DNA of 64,000 nt. Source: Lineus longissimus. Taxonomy: Eukaryota; Nemertea; Pilidiophora; Heteronemertea; Lineidae. The stretch lies in NCBI RefSeq assembly GCF_910592395.1, contig NC_088319.1:10912001-10976000 (forward strand), in the 5' to 3' direction. Position 1 is the first letter of the stretch, and each line of letters begins with the position of its first letter. The notes below the pieces were generated by a model, which saw nothing but the letters and a program-made list of their open reading frames with translations, had not been told where the DNA came from and made no database searches. The position numbers and the translations under genes are program-made. Positions 23,960-35,149 of the stretch are shown piece by piece.

Positions 23960-24200
23960 TCAGAGCAAGCCCAGCAAGCCCTGCCGGTGACAGCCTACCA
24001 TTTTCCAACCCACTGGTTTCCCCAGATACCTGATAGCTAACACGCCAACCTGCAGCATTGCCAAATAAACAATCGAGAAGCTGTGGGTGTCATGTTTCTC
24101 GGTCTCCCATCCACCAATTAACCACTCTCTGCGTTGCTTAACCACAACTCTATTCAAGCAGGGTCGGAACGATGACATCAACAAATAGAGTCCTGGTCCA
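23960..24200 (-). mobile_element. 5S rRNA-like retroposon or pseudogene segment
   Basis: On the minus strand GTTAAGCAACG (24145-24132) is followed by GGTTAATT and TGGATGGGAGACCG (24113-24100). These correspond in order and spacing to the box A, intermediate element and box C of the 5S rRNA internal promoter. The flanks do not match 5S rRNA. That composition fits a 5S-derived SINE (SINE3-like head) or a decayed 5S pseudogene. A clean 3' poly-A or target duplication was not located. Confidence 0.5.
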
Positions 24201-24489
24201 GCACAAGGAGGATGCTCTGCATCTTAAAACTGCCTCTGTACCAAACTTGTAGTATTTCATGCCCTCGAGCAATTTTGTGGTTTTCTCAAATTACGGTACA
24301 ACCAGAAATACGAACTAAAAAAAGAACAAAACCAATTTAACTATACCAATTATGGGTATGCGTTATTTTTATTTTTACCTCAGTCGTTCTCTAACCACGA
24401 TATTCTAAATATAATTGAAATTAATCTCTTCTAAGAAACCAGAATCTGTGCAATGATATTATGATTGAAACATGATCAGAGGTCGATAG

Positions 24490-24690
24490 AATTACACTTA
24501 AAGGGCAACTCCCCCCAGGAAAATAGATATGCAGTTATACACAATGCCGTAGTGTCGTTATCTTGCATACGAATTTGCTAAAACTTGGTTTTTATAATAT
24601 TAGTATATCTGTCTACACAAAGGCAATGATGAAAGTATGAATTTACGCAACGAGAAATTTTCGAATTCATGCCTTCAAGCAGTTTTGTGG
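24490..24690. mobile_element. TTAAAGGG-family MITE, partial copy
   Basis: It starts CTTAAAGGGCAACTCCCCCC and runs through AATGCCGTAGTGTCGTTAT and AAAACTTGGTTTTTATA. It aligns in order with the copies at 43950-44190 and 61030-61270. The right end (AACGGCGTATGCCTTTAA in the best copy) is not preserved here. Confidence 0.5.
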
Positions 24691-24699
24691 TTGTCTCAA

Positions 24700-26660
24700 A
24701 TTACGACCCGTAATACGACAAAAAAAGAAAAAACCAATACAGCCACACCAATCATGCCCGGACTATCCGTCCCATAAAAGGAAAACTCATATCCCCATTC
24801 TATATACTCCCACCTTATGTCCAGTAAATGTTTTGCTTATTTTATATTCAATGGATATCCATTGGATATTATATTCAATGTACATATATTCAAATACAAC
24901 TTTCAAATTTTTAAGGAATGGCTGCTATAAATTCAAAATTATACTCAGAAGACAGAAAAAAACGTGATCGAAAGAAAACAACGCTTGGCAAGTTTACATG
25001 TGGTACAACCCGCGGTTATGAGAATAAGATACCGCAAAGAAATCTGATTTTACAGATTAGATGGTATAATGTAAAAAGAGAATAACTAACGTAGATTTCC
25101 CTTTTGTCTTCATATAGAAAGAGGCTTAGAATATAGCAAATTAATGGATAAACAAAATATGATTTTAGAAAACTTTGAAGCAAGAAAACAGGATAGAAAC
25201 TGTCGGATAAAACAAGATCAGAACATCAAAACAAAAAGACTTTTAAGACATCAGTCAATTTTCTGTCCTTCCTCATCATATTACTGTTTCCTCAGTACAC
25301 AGAATCTTTTTAATACTCTCATTCAAAGGTCAAGGCAATTACCGTTAAGTGACATGCCAAAGGTCAAAAGCAGGGCGGTCAATAAATATGAGTCCCCCCC
25401 CCCCAAACACCTTACCATAGACCGCCCAGCACTCCTTAAACTACTTCTCTAAACGTATAATGAACAAGCCAGAGGCATGTACATGTAACCTTAGACTATA
25501 AAATCTATTGGTTCCAATGTTCCTATGTCAACTGAAATCTGAATCATCCACCACTTGTTCCCTCGAGATTGCAAAGGCCAGCAAGTGCTCTTCCCCATGG
25601 GGAGACGGCTGTCATCTACAAGCTTACTTTTCAAATTGACATTCACGTTTCAAGGGTGCGCCTAACCAATCTTGTTCACTTACAGACCAATAGAGAGTAG
25701 CATCCTTTCAAGCTTCAATCTTCGGGATGTCAAACGACTTGACTCAGCAATCGCTTTGTCGCTGAGCAGAGTGCAACTTCTGCATGTCATTTTTTAGCCT
25801 CGAAAAATGATCGAGGCAACTGCTTGGCTGCCATACAGGTAGAGCAGAGCTATGGGTATTACTTGGCAGAGCAGTTACGGGATGGCAGTATAGGCTCTTC
25901 TTGAGGGGGGGAAACATAATGTGTTGTACGTTGCACTGAAATTAGCCATGATTAACCATTTTGTCGGAACTGACACTCTCAGCAGCATTTAAAGCTCCGC
26001 CTTATTAATACCTTATTTAGATTAACCAATCACCGCATACTATTGCTGTAATCTTTACTTGTTTGATATGTGATGTTTTTAGTAATAAATGAGAATTAGT
26101 CTTGTAGCGATACGAAAGACATGTCTTGTCTGTCCCTTCAACCATTTACTGACAAGAGCCTGTCACTGCCACCTAAGAGATGAGATATGGAGAAGATGTC
26201 AATACAATACATACATAAGTGTGTCTTTGTGCATACACATCCCACTGTCCCTCATTGTCCCAACACATAACACCTCCTGCAGCATATGCTGTAGATCACA
26301 TCAGATGATCTAATCTGATCTTTGTAAATACATGTTCAGACAGCTGTTACCATAACTCTCTAAAGGATAGACAGTTTTTATCAATATACTGGTAGCTGAA
26401 TAAGCGTGTTTCTATCAGTTGAGATCGATCATATATTGGTATTGGCTGTGAAATGGACAATGAGTTCCGGTTTCACTCGGCATGTGTGCTGTGTCAATTT
26501 CTCAGTTCCATTGACATGATTGAGGGAATTAACATTGGCAGTGTGTAAAATGAAAATCGATATGCACGGAATCAAAAAGGATTGGTATTGTTAAGTAGTC
26601 GACTGGGACAGCAGTTAATGAAATGCGACACTGGAGTCGGTCAGTGTCTCAACTCTCCAA
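24700..26660. other. No gene recognised
   Basis: Only short open frames, with a C-run near 25388 and a small hairpin (AGCCTCGAAAAATGATCGAG) near 25797. No splice-supported exon found. Confidence 0.35.
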
Positions 26661-26673
26661 AGTGGAGCATCAC

Positions 26674-26911
26674 TTAAGGGTTGACCATCATCAGGTACCA
26701 CCATTATTTTTAGCTAGAACTTGAAATCATAAAGCATTAATAGCACTTCTTCAAACAAAGTGAATGCCCTTTTAAAAATATGGAGGCTGTTCTTTGGAAA
26801 ACTACCAACAAACTCCTATCCTTGAAATTGGCATTCACTTCGTTTTGAAGGAGTTCTAATCACTTTAGGATTTCAAGTTCCAGCCAAAATGGTGGGATCT
26901 ATGGTCAACCC
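26674..26911. mobile_element. GGGTTGACC palindromic MITE, full copy
   Basis: It begins TTAAGGGTTGACCATCATC and ends ATGGTCAACCCTT. Inner sequence is complementary along most of its length: CTAGAACTTGAAATC pairs with GATTTCAAGTTCCAG, and the GAATGCC blocks pair with GGCATTC. The element can therefore fold into one long hairpin. Related copies: 17302 (half), 28770, 29610, 37653. Confidence 0.7.
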
Positions 26912-26919
26912 TTTATATC

Positions 26920-28760
26920 TTGTACCAGAACATGGATAATCATAGAACATTATGTCGAAAGAAGGCATCATGCCTCGTGAAACAGACACTATTTTCACAG
27001 CTGACGCTCTCTTTTGTACGGTCCATTAACTTTCCAATATTGTGCCGATTTGTCAACAGAAATTTACAACATTTTGTTTATTGGACCCCTGGCGATCAAC
27101 CCAATCAGCACCCCTTTAAAGCCAACGCCATTCATAAGGTAGTTTAAAATGTTCAATTGCCCATTCCAGCTCTGAATATAACTTTCAACACTTCCGTTGT
27201 GCAGACAGATAAACAAATACTGAATCAGGATTTCACCTCAAATCCAAGATGGCCACCAAAATCTAAAATGGCCGCCAACCACAACTGGTGTATACCCTCA
27301 TCTTCTGAAAATAAGGCCAGTATTTTCTACTGCTCACCGCAAGAAGGTCATTGCCTGGGGACAACACAAAAGTAGTTTCCCAGCTATCGATTGGTATGCT
27401 GTCGTATTGATACTTGGGGTCACCCAACTATAATAAATCCATTTTCTCAGATGACTGACAATTTCTCAGGTGATTGGCGCCTAGTGGGGTCCCAATATTG
27501 AGAAACTAATGAACCTGAATATTGACCTTGCCTGCTTTTCATACAATTGCTACTCTTCTTGACGCAATTTCTGTTGGCAACAGACAAGGCCATCAGGTAA
27601 CAGAGAATTAATGATGGAGAGAGACCGATGGCAAATGATTGTATTGACATTAGGTCATTCATAAATATATTTATGGATGAACTTTTCTCAGATGATTGTC
27701 AATTTCGTTGGTGATTAATTATTATTGATGACATCATGTCATTCACGACCTCGAGGACTTTTGCTTCAGTTTCAAGGAGTAAGCACTTATCAGGGGCATA
27801 GCTAGCTTTATGGTCATGGGGGCCAAAGACTCTCTAACGGCTGGGACACTAATTGACATTTTTCGGGCAAAATCATGGTCAAGGTAGGGTCGAGGCCTTG
27901 GTTGAATCAGCATGATCCACACGTCCTCCTTACTTGGTTATGGCGAGTATATGTCCGGAAATTGGTATCCACCGGTATGATTATGTTACGCTCCCTTGGT
28001 TCTTATGTGGATATATGTACACATTCTTTGATCAGTTATGGCTACTGATAAACAAATCCACACAGATCATCTGGATACCATTAACCAACGCAGCAGATTG
28101 ATGACTGTACCAATAAGTAAACAATTCTTTGAACTTGAAGTATAGGAGATTGCGCAACAAGGATGATGAAACTATTGTAGCAAAACAGAAACCGGACAAT
28201 TTTCTGTGGAATATAATCAACAACAAAGACGAATCAGTCTTCTTCTCTTCTTCTTGTTAAGACAGTCAACTTCGATCTAATGATAAACTCAGCGGTTCTC
28301 TTGAGCTGTTCTTTGTTCCTTCAGGCCAGATGTCATTCCTAAGGGTTGCCAATCTGGTACTTCTCCACAGGATGTGCCCCATGGTCATGGGCCCCATGTC
28401 ACGTGAGAAGACAATGCACTCTCTACTCCAGAACCTTTTAAACAGCGAATCAGTGAATGAAAGTTGTCACAGAAAGTCATATATCATAGCTCCCCCCTCT
28501 CCCCTTCAATGCTCAACAACACTTTCTTGTAAATTGCAATATCGCAGCATCTAAAAGCCATAAATTACCACATCTCGTCGATGTTTAAACAAAACTTCCA
28601 TTCACATCAGAGTCAGTTCATAAGCTCATACATCACCGGGAAATTACGACAAACGCTGGAATATTGTGTACTAAGCAGTATGGCTTCCAAGGCTGTTTGA
28701 ACAATCGTTCTCACCCTTTCTTGCCTCATGCATTTCCTGTTAAGTGAGGATCATATGCAC
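26920..28760. other. No gene recognised
   Basis: Short domain-free open frames only. A pair of AAGATGGCC/AATGGCC motifs near 27246-27275 is a minor local repeat. Confidence 0.35.
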
Positions 28761-28769
28761 CCATTCTGG

Positions 28770-28966
28770 CAAGAACTTGCAATCCTAAAGTAAATAGAGC
28801 TCTTTCAAAATGAAACGAATGCCATGCAATTTCCTGGGTTGAACTCAGTTCTTTTTTTCTAGAGAACAGACTCGCACCCTTGAAATTGACATTCACCTCA
28901 TTTGAAGGTGTTCTTATCGCTTTTGGATTTCAAGTTCTAGCCAAAAGTACATTTCACCCTTTATAT
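28770..28966. mobile_element. GGGTTGACC palindromic MITE, degraded copy
   Basis: Core blocks of the family are present (CTTGAAATTGACATTCA, GAAGGTGTTCTTATC, ATTTCAAGTTCTAGCCAAAA), but the outer GGGTTGACC termini are lost or altered. Confidence 0.5.
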
Positions 28967-29609
28967 CGGATAACACAAAGTACGTCGAGAAGATTTTCTT
29001 TGATTTTTAAGGATTGAAAAAAAAGAATTCAATTCCTCTGGAGACTGGAACCCAGGTGGCCTGCTGTCATAAAAAAAATCATTCCCATTTCGATCAATCT
29101 TTATCAGAATCCATTTTATTTTCTTCTTTTGGTGTGATTACATCAAACGCGGCGCAATCCAAGTGCAAAATCGAGAAATCGAGAAAACCTGAATTCCATT
29201 TCTTCTGCCAGATGAAGGTCTTAAGTTGAATGGTGACAAATTAATTACATTTTGTGTACAATGGAATCTCACCTGAAACCTGACTTGGTGAATGGGCAAT
29301 CACAAAGAATTTAACTCAATTCAATAAGGATTCACTACTTTGTCAGTTGAGTTAAATGCCGGAATGGAATAAAACCTTGAAATGTCTCAATTTTGAATAG
29401 ATTTAACATGATAACTGTATTGTTCAATTCTGGAGATCTGACTAACCCAGTCAGAATGTGAAGTACAACTAAAATTCAACATGTTCAAAGTTTTACAACA
29501 CATTACTAACATTGGATCATCTATTGAGCAATAAGTGCCTTTTTCAAGAGAGTAGTCTTTATCAATTCTTGACTGTAACAACTGCTTTGCAATGCCTTGA
29601 AGATCACAA

Positions 29610-29834
29610 CTAAGGGTTGACCATAGGTATCACCATTTTGGCTAGAACTTGAACTCCTAAAGCAAACAGGACTCTTTCAAATTGAAGCGAATGCCCATTT
29701 AAAACATGGGAGGCTGTTCTTTCGAAAACAAAGAACATACTACAACCCTTGAAATTGGCATTCACTTGGTTTTGAAAGAGTTCTAATCGGATAGGATTTC
29801 AATTTCCAAAAGCGTGCCTGATGTGATCAACCCT
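29610..29834. mobile_element. GGGTTGACC palindromic MITE, full copy
   Basis: It begins TAAGGGTTGACCATAGGTAT and ends near GATCAACCCT. The two halves are complementary through CTAGAACTTGAACTC/GATTTCAATTTCC and GAATGCC/GGCATTC, as in the copy at 26674. Confidence 0.65.
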
Positions 29835-29934
29835 CACAGTACTGGGATAGTTACAGTTACGGTAGGCCTTTACAAGTAGGCATTTAAACAAAAGCTGGCC
29901 CTGTCATTTCTTCAATCCTGGCATAAGCCTTCTG

Positions 29935-30010
29935 GAATGGGTAGTTGTAAAACAAGAAACACAGAAACGAAACAGAAACACAGAAACACAGAAACGAAAC
30001 GCAGAAACCA
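29935..30010. repeat. GAAAC-rich arm of a large inverted repeat (left)
   Basis: GGGTAGTTGTAAAACAAGAA is followed by repeated ACAGAAACGAAAC units. The reverse complement of the same sequence, including the unique GTAGTTGTAAAAC part, is at 30823-30910, about 0.8 kb away. Confidence 0.75.
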
Positions 30011-30336
30011 GTCTTGTGGCGAATTCTGGTCTGCAGACTCCATCTTGTTGCCATGGTTGTGGCCGCGAACGCGGGTGTAACTAAAACTGGTATTCAGTCG
30101 GAATGGAAGGAGGAATGCTCATTTCCCAATACCCCTTTTAGCCTCATCAACGTGTGCGCAGATTGGCAGCATCCGGCCTTGATCGTGCCAATACACTACA
30201 TGTATGTACTACCCGGCGTAAATAGAAAATAGTCCTTCGAATAGCGAGTCCTGTTCTTTTGTACATTCCATGGCCTGTGCACGACACTAGGCTGAACTTC
30301 CCTACTGCAACCTCATTAACATAAACAGATATTTAA

Positions 30337-30490
30337 AGGGACTATTTAAAGGCAGCAGCTGGGCAGGCAAGATTGAGTTACTCCAAGTCCAAGTCTAGTG
30401 CCCGCCCCCCCCCCCCCCACACTTTACTCTATTCTAGTCGCCAAAATTGGTCTCTCACGTCTCACATAACGTCGAAATGATTCACTCATG
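30337..30490 (+). mobile_element. Left-end fragment of the TTAA element family
   Basis: TTAA (30333-30336), then AGGGAC, then GGCAGCAGCTGGGCAGGCAA and GTCTCTCACGTCTCACA with GTCGAAATGATTCACTC. These match the left terminus of the 16005-17298 element. It is interrupted by a C-run, and the right end was not found. Confidence 0.6.
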
Positions 30491-30822
30491 TACTGGTACC
30501 GTACCTTGCATTTAGTGCTGCATCAGACGGGATTTGTAGGATGATCCTGGTACTTCATGTAAATTGAACACTACAAGGCAAGATGTTGCACTGCACCTTC
30601 ATTTAAAATAACATGCTGTAGGAATCGAATCGAACCTACCAAAGTACTACACCACTACCTCAAAAGACTTCACCCATATCGTGCCGCCCCCTCCCCCCCC
30701 CCCCAAGTTGCTCCATGTATCCCCTCAACAACTCTATTTTACTTTTAAACGACAATAACAACGGATTGGGCAAGGAAAGTATCGGCGTGCCGCTTGATTC
30801 CAACTTTTATGAAAACCCGTTT

Positions 30823-30910
30823 GATTTTCGTTTCTGTGTTTCGTTTCTGCGTTTCTGTGTTTCTGTTTCGTTTCTGTGTTTCTTGTTTTACAACTACCCT
30901 TCTGGAATAG
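30823..30910. repeat. GAAAC-rich arm of a large inverted repeat (right)
   Basis: The inverse of 29935-30010: GTTTCTGTGTTTC units followed by TTGTTTTACAACTACCC. Minus-strand open frames here (TET/RN-rich) are products of the repeat, not genes. Confidence 0.75.
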
Positions 30911-31379
30911 GGAAGGTATTTTCCTAATGCCAAGTGGAAGCTTTCTCTCCAATATTCTGCTACATTCAAAACGTGTGAAAAAGTGAATTGGAGTTGTTGT
31001 CAAGCAGAAAGGTTGCAATCAAGTTGCTCCAGGCACTCCGTTTCTCAGAGATTTCTCTCGACCTTGGCGTTGACAATACGTTAACAAACACATTTATAAA
31101 GATTAGCAACAATTCCCGGTAATGGCCATAGCTGCTTCCCCGACAAACATGCAAGCGTTTTGTAAGAAGAGGATTATGTCATAGTGCGACAAGAACCTCA
31201 GTTAGATGACACTTCTCTATTAAAGATGCAGACGTGACTATCAACTTAATGATGGCTGTGCACGGATTGTATTTCTGCAAATTACAAAAATTTTCGCAGG
31301 TGTTTCAATTCTGTGGATTTCTAAAATAGATTTGCCAACAAAAAATATGTGAAAAATTATTTTGCACTGGAAAAGCTAC

Positions 31380-31575
31380 AACTATGACTACACTATTGCA
31401 GAATTGCAATGTGCTAGGCAACATTCTTCTGTGGAATGCCTTGCCTGGACTCATCATGATGACCACCAACCTCCAGCTGTTCAAGACCAGGCTGGAGGCG
31501 TACAGAATCCCACAGTAGGCCAAGACCAGGTTCTTTTTAATACACGTACTCATCATCTATTGAGCTTTTAATTAT
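31380..31575 (+). pseudogene. Non-LTR retrotransposon RT C-terminal remnant
   Basis: The plus-strand translation from about 31394 reads NVLGNILLWNALPGLI, then NLQLFKTRLEAYRIPQ and a stop. The WNALP ... LFKxRL pattern is the hallmark end of reverse-transcriptase proteins of jockey/CR1-type non-LTR elements. Only about 40 residues remain and the upstream RT is absent, so this is a 5'-truncated dead copy. The in-frame stop is followed by further typical C-terminal residues (FFLIHVL), indicating decay. Confidence 0.6.
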
Positions 31576-32057
31576 GTTACTTTTGATTCCTGAGTTCTCA
31601 CAACAGATGCACACTGAGAACATTTTAATACCAGTGCGCCTCCTTTGGGGTCAAGACATATATTGAAGGAAGAAGAAGAAGATGAAAAACTGATGGAAAC
31701 GGAGCAAATATTTTGAGTTTCCAGTTGTCATGACGTATTGTTCCGCCTTGACCTTGACCAGGTAAAACAAAATTGTTAGGTAGGGTTCTGCTCGCAAATT
31801 TGCGTGCTCAGGCTGAGGCACTCTCCTAGTGAATTTGCAAATTTGCAAGCTTAGGTGCATAAGGATGAATGAATTCAATTGCCAACAAGAGTACATAGAC
31901 AGTGTTGCCATTTATCATAAGAACCATAAATTTATAGTGCACTTCCTCTGTGCTCAAACCTGGCTTTCAAATACACCATCAGAGCGCAGTTCTTATCATA
32001 GATCATAGCGATACTGTCTATCCGCTTGTCAACAACGAAATTCTTTAAAGATTGCGC

Positions 32058-32457
32058 TCATATCCTTTCATTTTCTTCCAAGGGTTTGTATCTGGGGAAG
32101 GCGAATTACAAAGATTACTGAAACCTCAGAATTTCCTTTAAGCTTGGTCCTTAACAAACAGAATCTGAATGGGGTTTTTTTGGTCCAAGTCAGCAAAACA
32201 TCTTCTGTTATCTATATTAAAAATTTCTCACTGCACTAAGAATCAGGAACTGATCTTTGCTGTATTCATCATGGCAGACACAGATTATAGGAGAGTGGCT
32301 TGTGAATTGCATTCGAATAATGCTCAGATAAACCATTTTTTAAAGCGGGAGCTAACTCCAATGAAACATTAGTTTTCATTTACGAAATGTATAGTCTCAC
32401 CTGTCACTGCTGACAACTGAATTAATCTTCATCTCACATTTGTGATCAAAGACACGA
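32058..32457 (-). CDS. Possible last two exons of an unrecognised gene
   Basis: A 57-bp candidate exon (32457-32401) lies between CTGTCTCTAG and the donor CAG|GTGAGA and reads RVFDHKCEMKINSVVSSD. Joining it in phase to a second candidate (32091-32058), which follows the acceptor TTCGCCTTCCCCAG, gives RYKPLEENERI and a TGA. The phases agree, which is the main support. No upstream exon was confirmed; a donor GAG|GTGAGC at 32633/32632 may end another. The peptide is not recognised. Confidence 0.3.
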
Positions 32458-32719
32458 CTAGAGACAGCACCTCAGAAAATGGCAGTGATAAAGATAAGAA
32501 AAAGATATTCAAAAATATGCTTTTTTTACATGATATTCGTATTCCTTTCTTTATAGGTGTAGTTGTGCTGGAATAAAAAAGTCTCATTATTGCTGAACCA
32601 AATGAAATGGCCAGGGCCATTGTGCTCACCTCATGTGGAGGAAAGATGGATAAAGAGCATGGTATTGTGTCATGTAGTGTCAGTTTTGATGTAGGTCCAA
32701 GCAATTACAATTTCCCCAA

Positions 32720-33738
32720 AATGGCCAATTTACAGAACATTCGACCTCTGTGACCTTGAAAAGTAGGTCAAATCAAAGAAGACCCGGGTGACACATTGAA
32801 TGGTTGTTAGAATTAGATGTACCTATGATATAAAATTGGTGCCAATCGGGCAAGTAATACTAGGAATAATGGCATTTTGAAGAATTTAGGATTTGGCCCC
32901 CTCCCTGGAGGCCAAACGGCAAATCAGATCGCACCAAACTTCGGTACCTGAGACCACCTGACTAAGGGGTACATGTGTACTTAATTTGTGATCAATAGTC
33001 ATTGCAGTTAAGAAACGTGCCATAGTTACGGCCTGACGGCGAATTTACGCCATTTGACCTCTGTGACCTTGACAAGAAGGTCAAATTAAAAACCTGTGTG
33101 ACATATACTGTATGGTGGTTAGATGTACCCATGATATCAAATTGGTGGCAATCGGGCAAGAAGTTAAGGAATAATCACATTTTTAAGGTTTTTGGATTTT
33201 GCCCCCTGGTGGTCAAGTGGTGAATCATATTGGACCAAACTTCGGTCCCTGAGATTACCTGACTGAGGGGTAAATGTGTACCAAATTTGGGATCAATAGT
33301 CATTGCAGTTTAGAAACGTGCCATCGTTACATCCTAACGGCCAATTTACACTATTTGACCTCTGTGACCTTGAAAAGGAGGGCAAATCAAAAACCCGGAG
33401 GATATATGATGCACCTTTGCTAGAAGTACCTACCATATTTTTTTCAAAATTTCCCGACTACTATTAAGGGAGATATTGCATATTTTCACTTTTAACGTTT
33501 GGCCCCCTGGTGGCCAAACCATAAAACGAATCGGACCGAAACTTGGTCTCCAAGGTGTCATTACATAAGGGTACATGTGTACCAAGTTTCAACTCAATAG
33601 CTCTAACAGTTACGAAACGTGCCCCGCTAACGGACGACGGACGACGACGACGACGACGGACGACGACGACGACGACGACGACGGACGACGGACGCCACGG
33701 TATGGGATAAGCTCACCTCTGCTAAGAGGCGAGCTAAA
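32720..33738 (+). mobile_element. Dispersed repeat with three ~300-bp units and hairpin tail
   Basis: GACCTCTGTGACCTTGA recurs at 32743, 33056 and 33357, giving units of 313 and 301 bp. Each contains GGCCCCCT...GGTGGCCAAA and an ACCAAACTTCGGT block. Each unit ends in GAAACGTGCC. After the third unit the sequence runs into AACGGACGACGGACGACG, then GCTCACCTCTGCTAAGAGGC and GAGCTAAAAAG, a small hairpin end. It belongs to the same family as 22380-22632. Confidence 0.75.
33628..33696 (+). repeat. (GAC)n microsatellite
   Basis: An imperfect GAC/GGAC tract inside the tail of the repeat at 32720-33738. It produces an Asp-rich open frame that is not a gene. Confidence 0.85.
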
Positions 33739-34447
33739 AAGGATAAAGAATTCAAAATCACTTGATATGAAACTTAAAATCTAAATTGAATCCAATTTTA
33801 AGGTTGTGTTACGATAACGATCTTCTGAAGTTGAAAATATAATGTCAAACACTATTATCTAAATGGCTGTCTATTTGTATTGTACATCCTATTGTACACC
33901 TCACGAAATCAACAACATTTTTCAAAGTTATCAGGGAGATTTGAATACATTTCATCACGCTTGGAGAATAATCTGATATATGAATTTAGGAAGATTGGGG
34001 AATCTATCTTTCAAATGCCAACCACTGAAATAAACTGACAGTGGATTTTAAAGGCACAGCAGCAGCTAGGCAGCCAAGATAAAGTTACACGGAGTTGCCA
34101 ATAGGGGTCTCTTCCATCACACAGTATGTCAAAACTACATGTATCTATGCTTGTGCGAGGAATTTATTTAGTGGTGAATCAAACAAGATCCAATGCCTTG
34201 ACTGTGCATATAAGTCACCCAAAGATGGTCAATTTGACCCCCCCTTCTTCTGCTATATTCCTCTGTGGTTCATTGATGAACATGTTTGCATGAGTCCCTA
34301 TGTGAATTGGAGACAACAATGGCCAATACATGGTACTGTATTCTAAAAGGCCTTAGTCACAGTATATCATTGTTTCTAATACAAAATACATATGCCTCGT
34401 TTTGATCGGAGCGGTCTTGGTATCGTAACCAATGACCGCCTGGGTAG

Positions 34448-34456
34448 GTATAAAAT
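34448..34456 (+). promoter_or_regulatory. TATA box
   Basis: GGTATAAAAT lies 60-70 bp upstream of the ATG at 34517 and immediately after the first direct-repeat copy. The spacing suits a core promoter for the open frame. Confidence 0.4.
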
Positions 34457-34516
34457 TCTTAATTTTAGCAGACGAATTATTTTCACCAAGAAGCAACGAC
34501 TCAGCCCCACAAAACA

Positions 34517-35008
34517 ATGTCAAGAACACGAGATTTTGAAGTATTCCCCGATATTGGGATTTGTGAAGTAGGGAGGATACCCGAGGACTCTTTCGAGGTC
34601 GTCAGTCAGGATTCAGAAGAGGTCAAAGACGAGGAAATGGTAGAAATCGAGCTAGCAGACTGGGAATTCCCTTGCTGCGTGACGTCATCTTCACAAGCAA
34701 CAATATGGCGGAGTTCCGGACACCAGGCTGGATCATTCTTTGACGAAAACGGAACATATATACCTTTCAAATCGTATTTAATTTGTTTAATTTTGAAACC
34801 TTTTAGAATAGAAATTAATACCTCGCTGTCGGTCATTGGTTGTATAATCAAGACCGCTCGGGTAGACCTCAAATTACGTCCAAAACCCTCGGCGAAGCGC
34901 CTCGGGTTTTGGACTGCATTTTCGGTCTACCCGAGCGGTCTTGATTATACAACCAATGACCGCCAGCTCGGTATTAATTCCTTAAACTATAGACAATCAC
35001 GAAAATGA
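34517..35008 (+). CDS. 163-codon open frame in a repeat, unrecognised
   Basis: The ATG follows CAAAACA and opens an acidic N-terminal half: VFPDIGICEVGRIPEDSFEV, then EEVKDEEMVEIELADWEFP, then a segment IWRSSGHQAGSFFDENGTYI. From about residue 97 onward the frame runs through the two arms of the hairpin at 34811-34981 and is unlikely to be native protein. The first half reads like genuine coding sequence, perhaps the first exon of a transposon gene, but I do not recognise a family. The CRE site TGACGTCA (34680-34687) and an ATGGCGG motif lie within it, so it could instead be promoter DNA. Confidence 0.35.
   Translation: MSRTRDFEVFPDIGICEVGRIPEDSFEVVSQDSEEVKDEEMVEIELADWEFPCCVTSSSQATIWRSSGHQAGSFFDENGTYIPFKSYLICLILKPFRIEINTSLSVIGCIIKTARVDLKLRPKPSAKRLGFWTAFSVYPSGLDYTTNDRQLGINSLNYRQSRK
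34811..34981. repeat. Large perfect-loop hairpin, arms ~83 bp
   Basis: The left arm (34811-34893) and right arm (34899-34981) are inverted copies with roughly eight to ten mismatches. They share GGTCATTGGTTGTATAATCA, AGACCGCTCGGGTAGACC and GTCCAAAACCC blocks. The centre GCGAAGCGC extends the pairing, so only a few bases would be unpaired in a cruciform or RNA hairpin. Confidence 0.85.
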
Positions 35009-35149
35009 AAATTGGCATGTAGTTTATATCAGTCTACACAGCATGTCAGCTTTGTCGAAATGTAAAATAAGATCAGGAAGGTGGTACCATTATGATTGCC
35101 TCACTGTGGTTTGATGTGTGAAACAAATAAACTGTGCCTTTAACTTGTA

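Larger units (their letters stand above)
34052..35138 (+). mobile_element. TTAA-bounded element with promoter, open frame and long hairpin
   Basis: TTAA at 34048-34051 and 35139-35142 bounds a 1.09-kb segment with short termini AGGCACAG. Its first 90 bp resemble the left end of the 16005-17298 family. Inside are a direct repeat (34410-34451 and 34933-34975; GAGCGGTCTTG...CCAATGACCGCC), a TATA box just after the first copy, an ATG frame (34517) and a large hairpin (34811-34981). This arrangement looks like a gene-bearing element, possibly one inserted in another. Confidence 0.55.

Noticed and set aside
30734-31018. Minus-strand protein rich in RNTETK
   Set aside because: Translation of the GAAAC simple repeat.
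33575-33784. Asp/Thr-rich protein
   Set aside because: Translation of the (GAC)n microsatellite in a transposon tail.
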